DNA from: an uncultured Eubacterium sp.
GTDB lineage: Bacteria; Bacillota; Clostridia; Lachnospirales; Lachnospiraceae
NCBI GenBank assembly: GCA_934316925.1
Contig: CAKREC010000017.1
Span: 1 to 39,565 of the forward strand
Length of the DNA stretch: 39,565 bases
Reading direction: 5' to 3'
The translations under genes were made by a program, and so were the position numbers. The notes under the pieces are model-generated. The model searched no databases. It was not told the DNA's origin and saw only the letters and a list, made by a program, of their open reading frames with translations. This document shows positions 8,873-17,151 of the stretch, in pieces. Position 1 is the stretch's first letter, and each line of letters opens with the position of its first letter.

Positions 8873-8904
8873 AAAAAAGCCCACATCCGAAAAGGATGCG
8901 GGCT
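8873..8904 (-). terminator. Regulated terminator of the ileS T-box
   Basis: An 11-bp stem (arms 8878-8888 and 8894-8904, one wobble) with a 5-base loop is followed on the minus strand by six T. It lies about 58 bases before the ileS ATG and is the off-state structure of the T-box. Confidence 0.92.
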
Positions 8905-9110
8905 ACAGCCTACATAAATACCACCTGTTCGTCTATGCCATCACATAGTTCCATATAACGGTGGATGCCGACGCATCTTACTCTTTTGTCTCATGCCATG
9001 TCTGGCCATGCAAAATTTCAGACTTGTAACTCCGGAGTGATCTTCCTCTTCTTCTACTGGTACCGGTTTTCCACCATCCCCGGCTCTCTATCACACTTCA
9101 AAAAAGTCTA
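8873..9110 (-). ncRNA. T-box riboswitch (tRNA-Ile) in the ileS leader
   Basis: Uncharged tRNA-Ile stabilises an antiterminator so that ileS is read. Read on the minus strand, the leader has the T-box stem I features (GTGATGGAGACAGTAGA near the 5' end, then AGAGCCGGGGATGGTGG). A specifier ATC (9039-9041, isoleucine) lies in GGAAGATCACTCC. The T-box bulge is in GAACAGGTGGTATTT, with TGGT at 8920-8923 matching NCCA plus discriminator A. The terminator hairpin has AGCCCGCATCC and GGATGTGGGCT (8878-8904) followed by TTTTTT. All parts are in the expected order. Confidence 0.93.
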
Positions 9111-9148
9111 CTGTCTCCATCACGGTTTTTATGGTTGCAATTAAGGTA

Positions 9149-9177
9149 ATCATAGTATGATTTTATTGAAAAGTCAA
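9149..9177 (-). promoter_or_regulatory. Sigma-A promoter of ileS
   Basis: On the minus strand TTGACT (9172-9177), a 17-base spacer and TATGAT (9149-9154). It lies just upstream of T-box stem I. The stretch 9178-9324 between this promoter and the plus-strand promoter is A/T rich and shows nothing else. Confidence 0.78.
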
Positions 9178-9324
9178 GTATTTCTGGTGGTTTCCCCCAT
9201 TTCATCCATATTTATATCCTACAAATATCCTGCAAAAAATACGCCCGCATATCCATATCCTGTCATTGGCTCTAAGCAGCCGTTTTTACAACATTTCTTT
9301 AATTTCTCAATTCCTATATTTTTC

Positions 9325-9353
9325 TTGACAGATAATAATTATAAACATATAAT
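9325..9353 (+). promoter_or_regulatory. Full-consensus sigma-A promoter of the DUF4234 gene
   Basis: TTGACA (9325-9330), a 17-base spacer and TATAAT (9348-9353) form a perfect consensus promoter, 60 bases before the ATG at 9413. It is one of the few plus-strand promoters in the window and implies strong constitutive expression. Confidence 0.85.
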
Positions 9354-9412
9354 TAAATTACAGGTGTGTTCATATGTTATAAAGAGCACAATTACAAAAG
9401 GAGGAGTTTCTC

Positions 9413-9778
9413 ATGATCAAAGAAAGAAACATTGCACTGTACATCATTTTATCCATCGTTACTTGTGGAATTTTCGGATTGTACTGGTTCGTTGTACTGA
9501 CAGACGAGACAAACAACGTATCCGGTAAAACCGAATTGGCAAGTGGACCACTCGCATTGATCCTTACCATCATTACATGTAACATCTATGGCTGGTACTG
9601 GGCTTACAAATTGGGCGAGAAAGTTGATATCATCAAAAGCCAGGATGGTCAGGTTTCCAGCAACACCGGCATTTTGTATGTAATTCTTCAGGCTCTTGGT
9701 CTTGGAATCATCAACTATGCACTTGCACAGGATGCTTTGAACCACAGTTCAGCTACAACAGCTAACACAGATATCTAA
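9413..9778 (+). CDS. DUF4234-type small membrane protein
   Basis: This 121-aa protein has three hydrophobic segments (about residues 7-27, 44-66, 83-104). Paired motifs ITCGIFGLYW-like and ITCNIYGWYWAYKL are typical of the DUF4234 family, whose function is unknown. AGGAGG precedes the ATG by 8 bases. It is followed 27 bases later by a DUF2752 protein, and the two are likely co-transcribed from the full-consensus promoter at 9325. The family name rests on motif resemblance only. Confidence 0.8.
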   Translation: MIKERNIALYIILSIVTCGIFGLYWFVVLTDETNNVSGKTELASGPLALILTIITCNIYGWYWAYKLGEKVDIIKSQDGQVSSNTGILYVILQALGLGIINYALAQDALNHSSATTANTDI

Positions 9779-9805
9779 TTCTGATAACCAGTAAGGTAAC
9801 ACAAA

Positions 9806-10180
9806 ATGAATAAACAGTCGATCAGGAAAATTTTGATACGGGATATGTTGATTGCCACAATATTAGGGACATATACTATAGTCGTTATCCACACTAATTG
9901 GGGTATTCCCTGTGTCATTCACCTGATCACTGGACTGCAGTGTCCGGGATGCGGTATTTCCCGGATGCTTCTGTCTATGCTGCATGGTGATTTCTATGCA
10001 GCATTTTCTTTTCATCCTTTTTTGTTTGTCACATGGCCTGTCCTTCTTTATCTGATCCTGAAAGCAGACTATCTTTATGTAACCGGACAGAGTGTGCAAT
10101 TTAAAAAGGCAGACACCGCTCTTGCCTGCCTTTATATCATTGCTTTAATCCTGTTCTCAATTGCGAGAAATCTTCTTTGA
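9806..10180 (+). CDS. DUF2752-type membrane protein
   Basis: This 124-aa protein has an N-terminal TM (about residues 14-34), the DUF2752 signature CPGCGISRMLLSMLHGDFYAA (two Cys in a CxxC followed by G and R), then two further TM segments (about 70-86 and 104-120). No function is known for the family. The CPGCG motif suggests metal or thiol chemistry (inference). The stop codon directly abuts the stop codon of convergent ureD with no base between. Confidence 0.82.
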   Translation: MNKQSIRKILIRDMLIATILGTYTIVVIHTNWGIPCVIHLITGLQCPGCGISRMLLSMLHGDFYAAFSFHPFLFVTWPVLLYLILKADYLYVTGQSVQFKKADTALACLYIIALILFSIARNLL

Positions 10181-10193
10181 TCACTTGATCAAA
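10176..10193. repeat. Palindrome over the DUF2752/ureD stop codons
   Basis: TTTGATCA and TGATCAAA are separated by two bases. The perfect 8-bp dyad contains both convergent stop codons. It has no U-tract and almost no loop, so it is not a convincing RNA terminator. No other terminator for either gene is visible between them. Confidence 0.5.
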
Positions 10194-10945
10194 CATCCCT
10201 TTATATCCTGAAAAAATCGCCAGATCGGATCCGATTGTTCTCCCAGTACGCGCAGGACAACTCCTGTTTTGCACTGCGTAACACCAGTCACAAGAGCTTC
10301 TTGTTTTTCTGCCAGCTGACGGATCCGCGCTACAACTTCCTGCAGATCCCCGGGCCGGTAAAAGTACAGCATACCGTTTCTCGTATAGCCATTCCAAAGT
10401 CCCTTTTTCCCATAATCAACATGCTCCGGATCCAACAGGGTGTGATCCGCAAAAACCAGGGAATCTTCCAGATAGATCCTGGTTTTGTTGTCAAAGCGTT
10501 TCATCTGAAAGGACTCTCCCATTCCCGTCCGTCCGCTGGAAAAAATATCACAATACAAAAAAGTCGACGAGGATGTCAGCCGGATTTCACTGTCTGCCTC
10601 ATAATCACTCCCCGCAAATGGAATGATGGGATACGGCATGTAGGAAAGAGAGGCCTCTTTGCCCACGCACATTTTCACATGTTTTTTCGCCTTTCCTTCT
10701 TTTGTATTAAATACTTTGTCATAACTCTGCGAAATATAGCTGACCTGACACTGATCCCCTGCTTCAATCAGAAGATCAAATTCATCTCCCATTAAAAGTC
10801 CTGCGGATGCGGACATCTGCATAAATTCTGATCGGGGGCCATCTACGAAAGGTGTCATGATCTTATATGGCGAGGTGAAATAAAGATCTTCCACTTCTGT
10901 CTGCCCATGTACAAAATGAGTTTTTAAATGTAATTCACTCTTCAT
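10181..10945 (-). CDS. ureD: Urease accessory protein UreD (UreH)
   Basis: UreD binds the urease apoprotein and recruits UreF and UreG for nickel insertion. The 254-aa protein has the family pattern: N-terminal strand with SPYKIMTPF, a GDQCQVSYISQSYDKVF-like core (S-Q-S-Y-x-K-V motif) and the IFSSGRTGMGE-like block near the centre. In frame, the reading frame extends to 11011, but the ATG at 10945 has a GGGAAGGGGGG box 5 bases before it. It is the last gene of the urease cluster (order AB, C, E, F, G, D). Divergence is high, as is usual for UreD, but the context makes the assignment secure. Confidence 0.9.
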   Translation of the reverse strand: MKSELHLKTHFVHGQTEVEDLYFTSPYKIMTPFVDGPRSEFMQMSASAGLLMGDEFDLLIEAGDQCQVSYISQSYDKVFNTKEGKAKKHVKMCVGKEASLSYMPYPIIPFAGSDYEADSEIRLTSSSTFLYCDIFSSGRTGMGESFQMKRFDNKTRIYLEDSLVFADHTLLDPEHVDYGKKGLWNGYTRNGMLYFYRPGDLQEVVARIRQLAEKQEALVTGVTQCKTGVVLRVLGEQSDPIWRFFQDIKGCLIK

Positions 10946-10994
10946 TGTTTTCCCCCCTTCCCAGTGGTATTCCATCTTATGCCATGCAGCGGAA

Positions 10995-11606
10995 TTATTT
11001 AAGATCTTCAAACAACACGTCTTTTTTGATCCAGTCGATCACCTCATCAACCCCTTCGAGGGTCATCAGATTGGTAAATAAAAACTTGCGGTCTTCCCTC
11101 ATCCTCTTCGAATCTTCCGCCATCACTTCCAGACTGGCTCCTACAAGTGGAGCAAGATCCGTCTTATTGATCACAAGAAGATCCGATCTTGTTACTCCGG
11201 GTCCTCCCTTTCTCGGTATTTTCTCGCCCTGTGCCACATCAATTACATAGATCGAAGCATCCGCCAGATCCGGGCTGAATGTTGCAGAAAGGTTATCTCC
11301 ACCACTCTCAATAAAAATAATCTGAACATCCGGAAACTTTTCAGCCATTTCTTCCACCGCTTCCAGGTTCATGGAACAGTCCTCACGAATCGCTGTGTGC
11401 GGACATCCTCCGGTTTCCACACCAACGATCCGCTCCGGATCGAGTGCTGAATTTTTAATCAAAAACTGAGCATCTTCTTTCGTATAAATATCATTGGTAA
11501 CAACGCAAATACTGTATTCTTTCGACATGATCCGGGTCAGACGTTCAATTAACGCGGTTTTGCCTGATCCAACCGGACCACCCACTCCAATTTTTACATA
11601 ACTCAT
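10995..11606 (-). CDS. ureG: Urease accessory GTPase UreG
   Basis: UreG is the SIMIBI-class GTPase that delivers nickel to urease. The 203-aa protein has Walker A GPVGSGKT (residues 10-17), the nickel-binding Cys-Pro-His (C68-P69-H70 in [14 protein letters not shown]), a FIESGGDNL motif and NKTD for guanine (VINKTDLAP). It lies 13 bases downstream of ureF and 49 bases upstream of ureD. The ATG at 11606 has AGGAG 10 bases upstream; nearby in-frame GTG starts would add a few residues. Confidence 0.96.
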   Translation of the reverse strand: MSYVKIGVGGPVGSGKTALIERLTRIMSKEYSICVVTNDIYTKEDAQFLIKNSALDPERIVGVETGGCPHTAIREDCSMNLEAVEEMAEKFPDVQIIFIESGGDNLSATFSPDLADASIYVIDVAQGEKIPRKGGPGVTRSDLLVINKTDLAPLVGASLEVMAEDSKRMREDRKFLFTNLMTLEGVDEVIDWIKKDVLFEDLK

Positions 11607-11619
11607 CACAATCACACTC

Positions 11620-12297
11620 CTAACTCATATATAAACGGGAATATAAGATTTCATGGTTCATGCCGGCAATGTCAAATGCGGTACCGCCGACACCCAGATC
11701 ATCCCATTCCAGTTTTTCTGCCTTTGCCACGGCACTGCCAATCTGTTCCTGACTTTCTGCCAAAATCTTCTGTCCATCCATCTGACTGAGTGGGACTGTT
11801 TTTACCACATTGGTCACAACTGCGGTCAACAGACTATATCCATAAATTTCACCCGCGATCTTTTGTGGCAATCCAATTTCTTTTGCATACAAACCGACCG
11901 CGATCGCATGGCAGCCATCCACTCTTCGCTCTTTGATCTTTTGAAAATACCATGTAAGTCTTTCGTATTCTTTGTGATCCTGCCAGATCTTCAAAAAACG
12001 CCGGCATAACTTTTCACTTCCCACGCGGATCTCACTTGGCGCCTTCAACGCTATGGCAAGGGAATCTAGTTCTTTGATGTACTCTTTCTCATCGCTATGC
12101 GCGTAGGCAAGCATCATAGTTCCCAGATCATTATAGGGAAGAATGTCCAAAAAACTGCTGACATACTCCTTTAGATCCATGCTGCTACGCAATTGATTCT
12201 GTGCAACCAGTGTTTCCCATCCATTCGACAGCGTGAACGCTCCAATCGGGAACAGACTGTCACACACCTGGATCATTTTAAGAATGGCTGTGTTCAT
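11620..12297 (-). CDS. ureF: Urease accessory protein UreF
   Basis: UreF works with UreD and UreG to activate urease and is thought to act as the GTPase-gating subunit. The 225-aa all-helical protein has the family start [22 protein letters not shown] and C-terminal [14 protein letters not shown]. The reading frame runs to 12339, but GGGGAGG 9 bases before the ATG at 12297 fixes the start. That start lies inside the end of ureE (20-base overlap), so the two are translationally coupled. Confidence 0.94.
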   Translation of the reverse strand: MNTAILKMIQVCDSLFPIGAFTLSNGWETLVAQNQLRSSMDLKEYVSSFLDILPYNDLGTMMLAYAHSDEKEYIKELDSLAIALKAPSEIRVGSEKLCRRFLKIWQDHKEYERLTWYFQKIKERRVDGCHAIAVGLYAKEIGLPQKIAGEIYGYSLLTAVVTNVVKTVPLSQMDGQKILAESQEQIGSAVAKAEKLEWDDLGVGGTAFDIAGMNHEILYSRLYMS

Positions 12298-12739
12298 GAT
12301 GATGCGCCTCCCCATGAGCTTTGCACTGAATAAAATCATGAAACTGCTCGGTTACTTCTGTCGCCTGAAATCCAAGCTTTTTCAGATATAAAAATGTTGG
12401 CTCATCATAAGGGACTTTCACTTCCCACGGTGTGATCTGCAAAGAGAGGTGACGGTTTCCCAGTTCAAACCCAAGACGCCCCATATCTTCCATCGTGCTG
12501 ACCGATATTTTGATCAGATGTGCCGGCACCAATTTTACCACATAGATGACGGACTCTGTCTCGCCCAGAATATCGCCCTCCCGCAAAGGTTGTTCCACAC
12601 AGACGCCAAGTTCTTCTCCGTCCCCGGCTACCTTGCGGATTCTCTTTTTTTCCAGTTCAAACCATTCAAAATCAACATTTACAATGGCTTTGTCGGTTGC
12701 TTTGTCCTTTATATTTCCAAGTATTTTTTCTGCGACCAT
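12278..12739 (-). CDS. ureE: Urease nickel chaperone UreE
   Basis: UreE binds nickel and passes it through UreG to urease. The 153-aa protein has the N-terminal peptide-binding domain, a C-terminal metal domain with GNRHLSLQI and a His-rich tail (residues 141-153, [13 protein letters not shown], six His). The His tail can store several nickel ions. Start at the ATG at 12739, 7 bases after AGGGGG; an ATG two codons earlier is too close to the box. It lies 11 bases after ureC. Confidence 0.95.
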   Translation of the reverse strand: MVAEKILGNIKDKATDKAIVNVDFEWFELEKKRIRKVAGDGEELGVCVEQPLREGDILGETESVIYVVKLVPAHLIKISVSTMEDMGRLGFELGNRHLSLQITPWEVKVPYDEPTFLYLKKLGFQATEVTEQFHDFIQCKAHGEAHHHEHSHS

Positions 12740-12750
12740 ATCCATTCCCC

Positions 12751-14463
12751 CTAAAATAAGAAATATCTTCTTGCCAATGGCAATTCTGCTGCCGGCTCAC
12801 AGTGGATCTCTTCTCCATCCACTTTTACCGTATACGTCTCCGGATCTACCTCCAGCTTGGCAATGCGGTCATTATGACGCATATCTTTTTTGCCAATATC
12901 ACGGCAGTGCGAAACCGGTTTGACCAGTTTCTCCAGAGATAGCTCGCCCTGGATATCATGCTCATACGCATACTGAGAAACAAATGTCATAGAAGTTTTA
13001 TTAACCGCCTGACCGATTCCGCCAAACATGTCGGTATATACAACCGGCTGCGGTGTTGGGATGGACGCATTGGCATCCCCCATTTTCGATGCACAGATAA
13101 ATCCGCCCTTTATGATCATTTCCGGTTTTACGCCAAACATATCCGGACGCCACAATACGAGGTCAGCAAACTTTCCGGTTTCTACCGAACCCACATACTC
13201 TGAAATGCCATGTGTGATCGCCGGATTGATCGTGTATTTTGAGATATACCGCTTTACACGTTCATTGTCATTGCGCTCACTGTCGCCTTCCAGAATCCCG
13301 CGCTGTTTTTTCATTTTATCTGCGGTCTGCCAGGTTCTTATGATAACCTCTCCGACACGTCCCATTGCCTGTGAATCGGAACTCATCATAGAAAAGATTC
13401 CCATATCATGAAGAATATCTTCCGCTGCGATCGTCTCCGGCCGGATCCGCGAGTCCGCAAATGCCACATCTTCCTTGTTGTTTTTATCCAGGTGATGGCA
13501 GACCATCAACATATCCAGATGTTCATCGATCGTGTTTTTGGTAAATGGCATCGTTGGATTGGTAGAAGATGGCAATACATTCGGAAATGCTGCTGCCCGG
13601 ATGATGTCCGGCGCATGGCCGCCCCCGGCGCCCTCGGTATGATATGTGTGGATCGTTCTGCCATGAAAAGCATTGATCGTATCTTCCACAAATCCACCTT
13701 CATTCAACGTGTCCGTATGGATGGAAACCTGAACATCATATTGGTCAGCCACCGAAAGACATGTATCAATCGCCTTCGGTGTGGAGCCCCAGTCTTCATG
13801 AAGCTTGAGTCCGGCAGCACCGGCTTTTACCTGTTCTTCCAGCGTCGCCGGATCCGAGGAATTTCCTTTTCCTAAAAATCCAAAGTTCATCGGCATTCCT
13901 TCTGCCGCCTGCAGCATCTTGTGAATGTTGTATTTTCCCGGTGTGCATGTCGTTGCATTGGTTCCGTCGGCAGGGCCGGTTCCGCCACCGATCATCGTTG
14001 TCACTCCGCTATACAGTGCTGTATGCACCTGTGTCGGCGATATAAAATGAATATGGGTGTCAATTCCACCTGCCGTAAGGATCAAGCCCTCTCCGGCAAT
14101 TGCCTCCGTAGAACTTCCAATGATCATATTCTCATCTACGCCATCCATAATATGTGGATTGCCCGCTTTGCCAATGCCGGCGATCTTTCCATCTTTAATG
14201 CCGATATCAGCTTTATAAATTCCGGTTGTGTCAATGACCAGCGCACTTGTGATGACCGTATCCAGACACTCTTCATCGCGATGCGTACTGGACTGTCCCA
14301 TTCCGTCACGAAGAGATTTTCCACCTCCGAATTTTGCCTCATCTCCATACACGCAGTAATCTTTTTCCACTTCTACTACCAGCGAAGTATCTGCCAAACG
14401 CACGCGGTCTCCTGTTGTAGGACCATACATCGCTGCATAATCTTTCCTTGAAATCTCTACCAT
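12751..14463 (-). CDS. ureC: Urease subunit alpha
   Basis: This is the catalytic subunit of urease, hydrolysing urea to ammonia and carbamate at a di-nickel site. The 570-aa protein keeps all key residues: H137 and H139 (GGIDTHIHF), the carbamylated lysine K220 (GLKLHEDWG), H222, H249, H275 ([10 protein letters not shown]), flap C322 and H323 (MVCHHL) and D363 (SSDSQAMGR). It should be active. The ATG at 14463 has AGGAGG 8 bases away; the in-frame GTG at 14472 is less likely. It starts 12 bases after the fused ureAB gene. Confidence 0.98.
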   Translation of the reverse strand: MVEISRKDYAAMYGPTTGDRVRLADTSLVVEVEKDYCVYGDEAKFGGGKSLRDGMGQSSTHRDEECLDTVITSALVIDTTGIYKADIGIKDGKIAGIGKAGNPHIMDGVDENMIIGSSTEAIAGEGLILTAGGIDTHIHFISPTQVHTALYSGVTTMIGGGTGPADGTNATTCTPGKYNIHKMLQAAEGMPMNFGFLGKGNSSDPATLEEQVKAGAAGLKLHEDWGSTPKAIDTCLSVADQYDVQVSIHTDTLNEGGFVEDTINAFHGRTIHTYHTEGAGGGHAPDIIRAAAFPNVLPSSTNPTMPFTKNTIDEHLDMLMVCHHLDKNNKEDVAFADSRIRPETIAAEDILHDMGIFSMMSSDSQAMGRVGEVIIRTWQTADKMKKQRGILEGDSERNDNERVKRYISKYTINPAITHGISEYVGSVETGKFADLVLWRPDMFGVKPEMIIKGGFICASKMGDANASIPTPQPVVYTDMFGGIGQAVNKTSMTFVSQYAYEHDIQGELSLEKLVKPVSHCRDIGKKDMRHNDRIAKLEVDPETYTVKVDGEEIHCEPAAELPLARRYFLF

Positions 14464-14475
14464 GTTTTCCACCTC

Positions 14476-15156
14476 CTAGAGTCCTAAAAATCCATTTTCT
14501 TTTCCCTTTTGTATGGCAGCCTCCCGGACACCCGGATCGTCAAGTTTGCCTTCGACCAGACCATTCAGTCCGTGTCCCTCTCTGCTGCCTCCGATCGTTG
14601 TCAGGGTAACCTGTTTGGTTTCTCCCGGTTCAAAACGGACCGCCGTTCCCGCCGGAATATCGAGATGCATTCCGTATGCCCTTTCACGGTCAAAGCTCAA
14701 CAATTTATTTACCTCAAAGAAATGATAATGAGAGCCAACCTGTACCGGCCGGTCTGCCGTATTCGTCACTTCCAAAGATACTGTCTCTTTTCCCTCATTC
14801 AGTCGTATCGTACCCGGCTCCGGAATGATCTCTCCCGGAATCAGCTGATGATCCGACGGAATCGGATCGTGGACAGTAACCAGTTTCGTTCCATCCGGGA
14901 AGGTTGCCTCCAGCTGGATCTCATGGATCATTTCCGGAACGCCTTCCATCACCTGCGTCGTATCCAGCATTTTTTTGCCGAGCTGCATCAGTTCGGCTAC
15001 CGTTTTGCCTTCTCTTGCCAGTTCCAGAAGTTCCATCGAAATATAGGCAACGGCTTCCGGGTAATTTAACTTCAACCCGCGGTCAAGCCGCTGTTTTGCC
15101 AGAAATCCGGCATAATGTAACATCAGTTTTTCACTTTCTCTTGGTGTCAATCGCAT
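14476..15156 (-). CDS. ureA: Urease gamma-beta fusion subunit (UreAB)
   Basis: One 226-aa protein carries both small subunits of urease. Residues 1-100 are the gamma domain ([44 protein letters not shown]). Residues about 105-226 are the beta domain ([40 protein letters not shown]). Fused small subunits are best known from Helicobacter; most Firmicutes have separate ureA and ureB. GGAGG 8 bases before the ATG at 15156 fixes the start. It is the first urease gene and follows the third ureohydrolase after an 88-base gap that holds a long hairpin. Confidence 0.96.
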   Translation of the reverse strand: MRLTPRESEKLMLHYAGFLAKQRLDRGLKLNYPEAVAYISMELLELAREGKTVAELMQLGKKMLDTTQVMEGVPEMIHEIQLEATFPDGTKLVTVHDPIPSDHQLIPGEIIPEPGTIRLNEGKETVSLEVTNTADRPVQVGSHYHFFEVNKLLSFDRERAYGMHLDIPAGTAVRFEPGETKQVTLTTIGGSREGHGLNGLVEGKLDDPGVREAAIQKGKENGFLGL

Positions 15157-15188
15157 TGTAATAACCTCCATTTCCCCAAAGGAATAAT

Positions 15189-15230
15189 GCAACAATAGGC
15201 ACTGTACCTTCGCGTACCAGTGCCTGTTGC
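15189..15230. repeat. Intercistronic hairpin between ureohydrolase 3 and urease
   Basis: AGGCACTG-TAC and GTACCAGTGCCT pair around a 6-base loop, with GCAACA / TGTTGC extending the stem (about 17 pairs with small bulges). No T-run follows on the minus strand, so it is not a normal terminator. Its place inside the operon fits an mRNA processing or stability element that sets different levels for the upstream genes and for urease (inference). Confidence 0.7.
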
Positions 15231-15244
15231 GTGTTGTTCACACA

Positions 15245-16186
15245 TTATTTATTTTTCTTGTTATATGACAATACCGAAACAAATTCACGAAGAATTGCCT
15301 GTGCCGCATATGCGGTGGCCTCGGTTGGGTCATACTCCGGTGCAACCTCAACGATGTCCATACCTACGATATTAAGGCCCGGCAATGATTTGCGAAGCAG
15401 GGTGAGTGCCTCTGCCGTGGAAAATCCGCCGCATACCGGAGTTCCGGTTCCCGGTGCATACGCAGGATCCAAAAAGTCAATATCAAAGGTTACAAATACC
15501 GGCATATCGCCAACGGTCTTGCGGATCTCTTCGGCACAAGTATCCATACCCATATCATGAACTTCATTTCCTGTGATAATGCGGAATCCATGTGTCAGCG
15601 CATACTCATGATCTTTATCTGACAGCAGGCCGCCTCTCATACCAACCTGAACGATATGTCCTTCTGCCAGACATTCCCGCTCCATTGCCAGGCGGAACGG
15701 TGTTGCATGATTGATCAGCGTCGTATCATTCGCTGCCGGCCACTCCCAGGTATCGGTATGGGAGTCAAAATGGATCAGCGCAACCTTGCCATACTTGTGT
15801 TTCATTGCCACAAGTTCCGGATAGGCCAGTGTGTGATCTCCGCCGATACCGATCGTTTTCACGCCTTTTTCCAAAATGCCTTCTACGGTGTTGATAACCG
15901 TTGTCATATCATCAATGATGTATCCCTCGGACATCTTCATATCGCCGTAATCAATCGCCTTGAAATCGTCAAATATATCAATCCCCAGTTCTTCATGATA
16001 CGGTTTGCAGCTTCCGTAACGGCGAATGGTCTTTGGACCGAATCGTGTACCTGCACGGTTTGTTGTTCCAATATCCATCGGCATACCATAGATAACGCAG
16101 TCTGTATCTTCTGAAATGTCTGTTGTTGCCGGTAATCCTAAAAAGGAATAGATCCCTGAAAATTTTTCCTGTCCTAAATCTCTCAT
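15245..16186 (-). CDS. Ureohydrolase paralogue 3 (agmatinase/guanidino hydrolase type), catalytically intact
   Basis: Members of the arginase/agmatinase superfamily release urea from guanidino compounds at a two-metal centre (Mn, or Ni in some). The 313-aa protein keeps all six metal ligands: H118 (GIGGDHTLAYPE), D141, H143, D145 (HFDSHTDT), D235 and D237 (TFDIDFLDP). It also keeps the guanidinium-binding Glu, E280 (DIVEVAPEYD). The only one of the three tandem paralogues with a full active site. Its start overlaps the stop of the middle paralogue by 4 bases (coupled). It directly precedes the urease operon, so the urea made can be consumed at once. Substrate is unknown; agmatine, guanidinobutyrate, guanidine and other guanidino compounds are candidates. 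Confidence 0.9.
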   Translation of the reverse strand: MRDLGQEKFSGIYSFLGLPATTDISEDTDCVIYGMPMDIGTTNRAGTRFGPKTIRRYGSCKPYHEELGIDIFDDFKAIDYGDMKMSEGYIIDDMTTVINTVEGILEKGVKTIGIGGDHTLAYPELVAMKHKYGKVALIHFDSHTDTWEWPAANDTTLINHATPFRLAMERECLAEGHIVQVGMRGGLLSDKDHEYALTHGFRIITGNEVHDMGMDTCAEEIRKTVGDMPVFVTFDIDFLDPAYAPGTGTPVCGGFSTAEALTLLRKSLPGLNIVGMDIVEVAPEYDPTEATAYAAQAILREFVSVLSYNKKNK

Positions 16187-17136
16187 AATGTGCCTCCATT
16201 CTGTTTCTTTTTCGCAACACCAAATAAGAAACTCTTGATCAATGAACTACTTGCCTGCGCGGTTACCTTTCCTGTGTCATATGCAGGAGTAACATTGACA
16301 ACATCGATTCCTTTTACCGTATGTTCCATGCCAATGCCACGCAGTAATTTGGCAAGATAGTGAGTGGAAAAACCACCAACAACCGGATTCTCTACACCAG
16401 GTGCATAAACCGGATCTAAGAAATTCATATCCAGCGATACAAATGCCGGTTTGTCTCCGACTGCTTTTTTAATCTCTTCCAGAACAGCTTCCTCTGTCAT
16501 ATCATACATAGCGGATGCTGTAAGCACTTTCATTCCAAGATCTTTTGCAAATTCACACTCTTCTTTCGATTCATAACCACCGCGGATCCCCAGCTGAATG
16601 GATGCTGCCGGATCGATCAGTCCTTCCTCAACAGCCCGGATCACAACGGTTGAATCGTCATATTTTTCTTCTTTATCTAAACAAGACCGTTCTGCCGCAA
16701 AGTGGATCAGTGCTACCGGACCGTATTTTTCTTTCATCGCACGCAGCTCCGCAAGTGTTACCAGCTGTCCACCACCAAGGCCGATCAACATAGTATCTGC
16801 ATCCACGATCTTCTTGCTTTCTTCCTGCATGATCCGCAGGGAAGGCTCTTTATAGCCAAACAGGATCGGGGCTTCTCCCAGGTCTGTGCCGCTCAAGTAC
16901 TCATCGGCATCCACATCCAGAACCTCTGAATATCCCAGACTGCCTTTGAAGGAAACATCATTGCGGATCGCACCCGGTGCATATCTGGTTTCTGCACGGT
17001 TTACCGAACCTGCCTCAAAAGGAAATCCCTCAATCGCAAAGTCCACTTCTTTTAAATCCTTTTTAAAAGGAACATTATACATTGTACATATTGCGGAAAA
17101 GCTTGGAGCTCCGCCTTCATAAAACATTTCACTCAT
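16183..17136 (-). CDS. Ureohydrolase paralogue 2, metal-site-less pseudoenzyme
   Basis: The 317-aa protein has the full ureohydrolase fold length and aligns along its whole length with its two neighbours. The metal site is gone: GGDHT became GGGQL (His to Q124), HFDSHTD became HFAAERS (Asp to A147, His to E149, Asp to S151) and DIDFLDP became DMNFLDP (D236 kept, Asp to N238). The guanidinium Glu is N281. The frame is intact, with a good ribosome binding site and tight spacing (15 bases after paralogue 1, 4-base overlap with paralogue 3). So it is kept under selection and probably has a structural or regulatory role in a hetero-oligomer. This resembles the non-catalytic subunit of heteromeric metformin hydrolase, which I recall as lacking metal ligands. 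Confidence 0.9.
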   Translation of the reverse strand: MSEMFYEGGAPSFSAICTMYNVPFKKDLKEVDFAIEGFPFEAGSVNRAETRYAPGAIRNDVSFKGSLGYSEVLDVDADEYLSGTDLGEAPILFGYKEPSLRIMQEESKKIVDADTMLIGLGGGQLVTLAELRAMKEKYGPVALIHFAAERSCLDKEEKYDDSTVVIRAVEEGLIDPAASIQLGIRGGYESKEECEFAKDLGMKVLTASAMYDMTEEAVLEEIKKAVGDKPAFVSLDMNFLDPVYAPGVENPVVGGFSTHYLAKLLRGIGMEHTVKGIDVVNVTPAYDTGKVTAQASSSLIKSFLFGVAKKKQNGGTL

Positions 17137-17151
17137 GACATTCCTTCCTTT

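Noticed and set aside
13028..14451. Plus-strand open frames of 127-176 aa inside ureC
   Set aside because: All are antisense to ureC, which has every active-site residue. No start signals or motifs.
16183..17136. Middle ureohydrolase as a decaying pseudogene
   Set aside because: The frame is full length, with a good start, tight spacing and overlap with the next gene. The losses are confined to active-site residues while fold motifs stay, which speaks for a kept pseudoenzyme.
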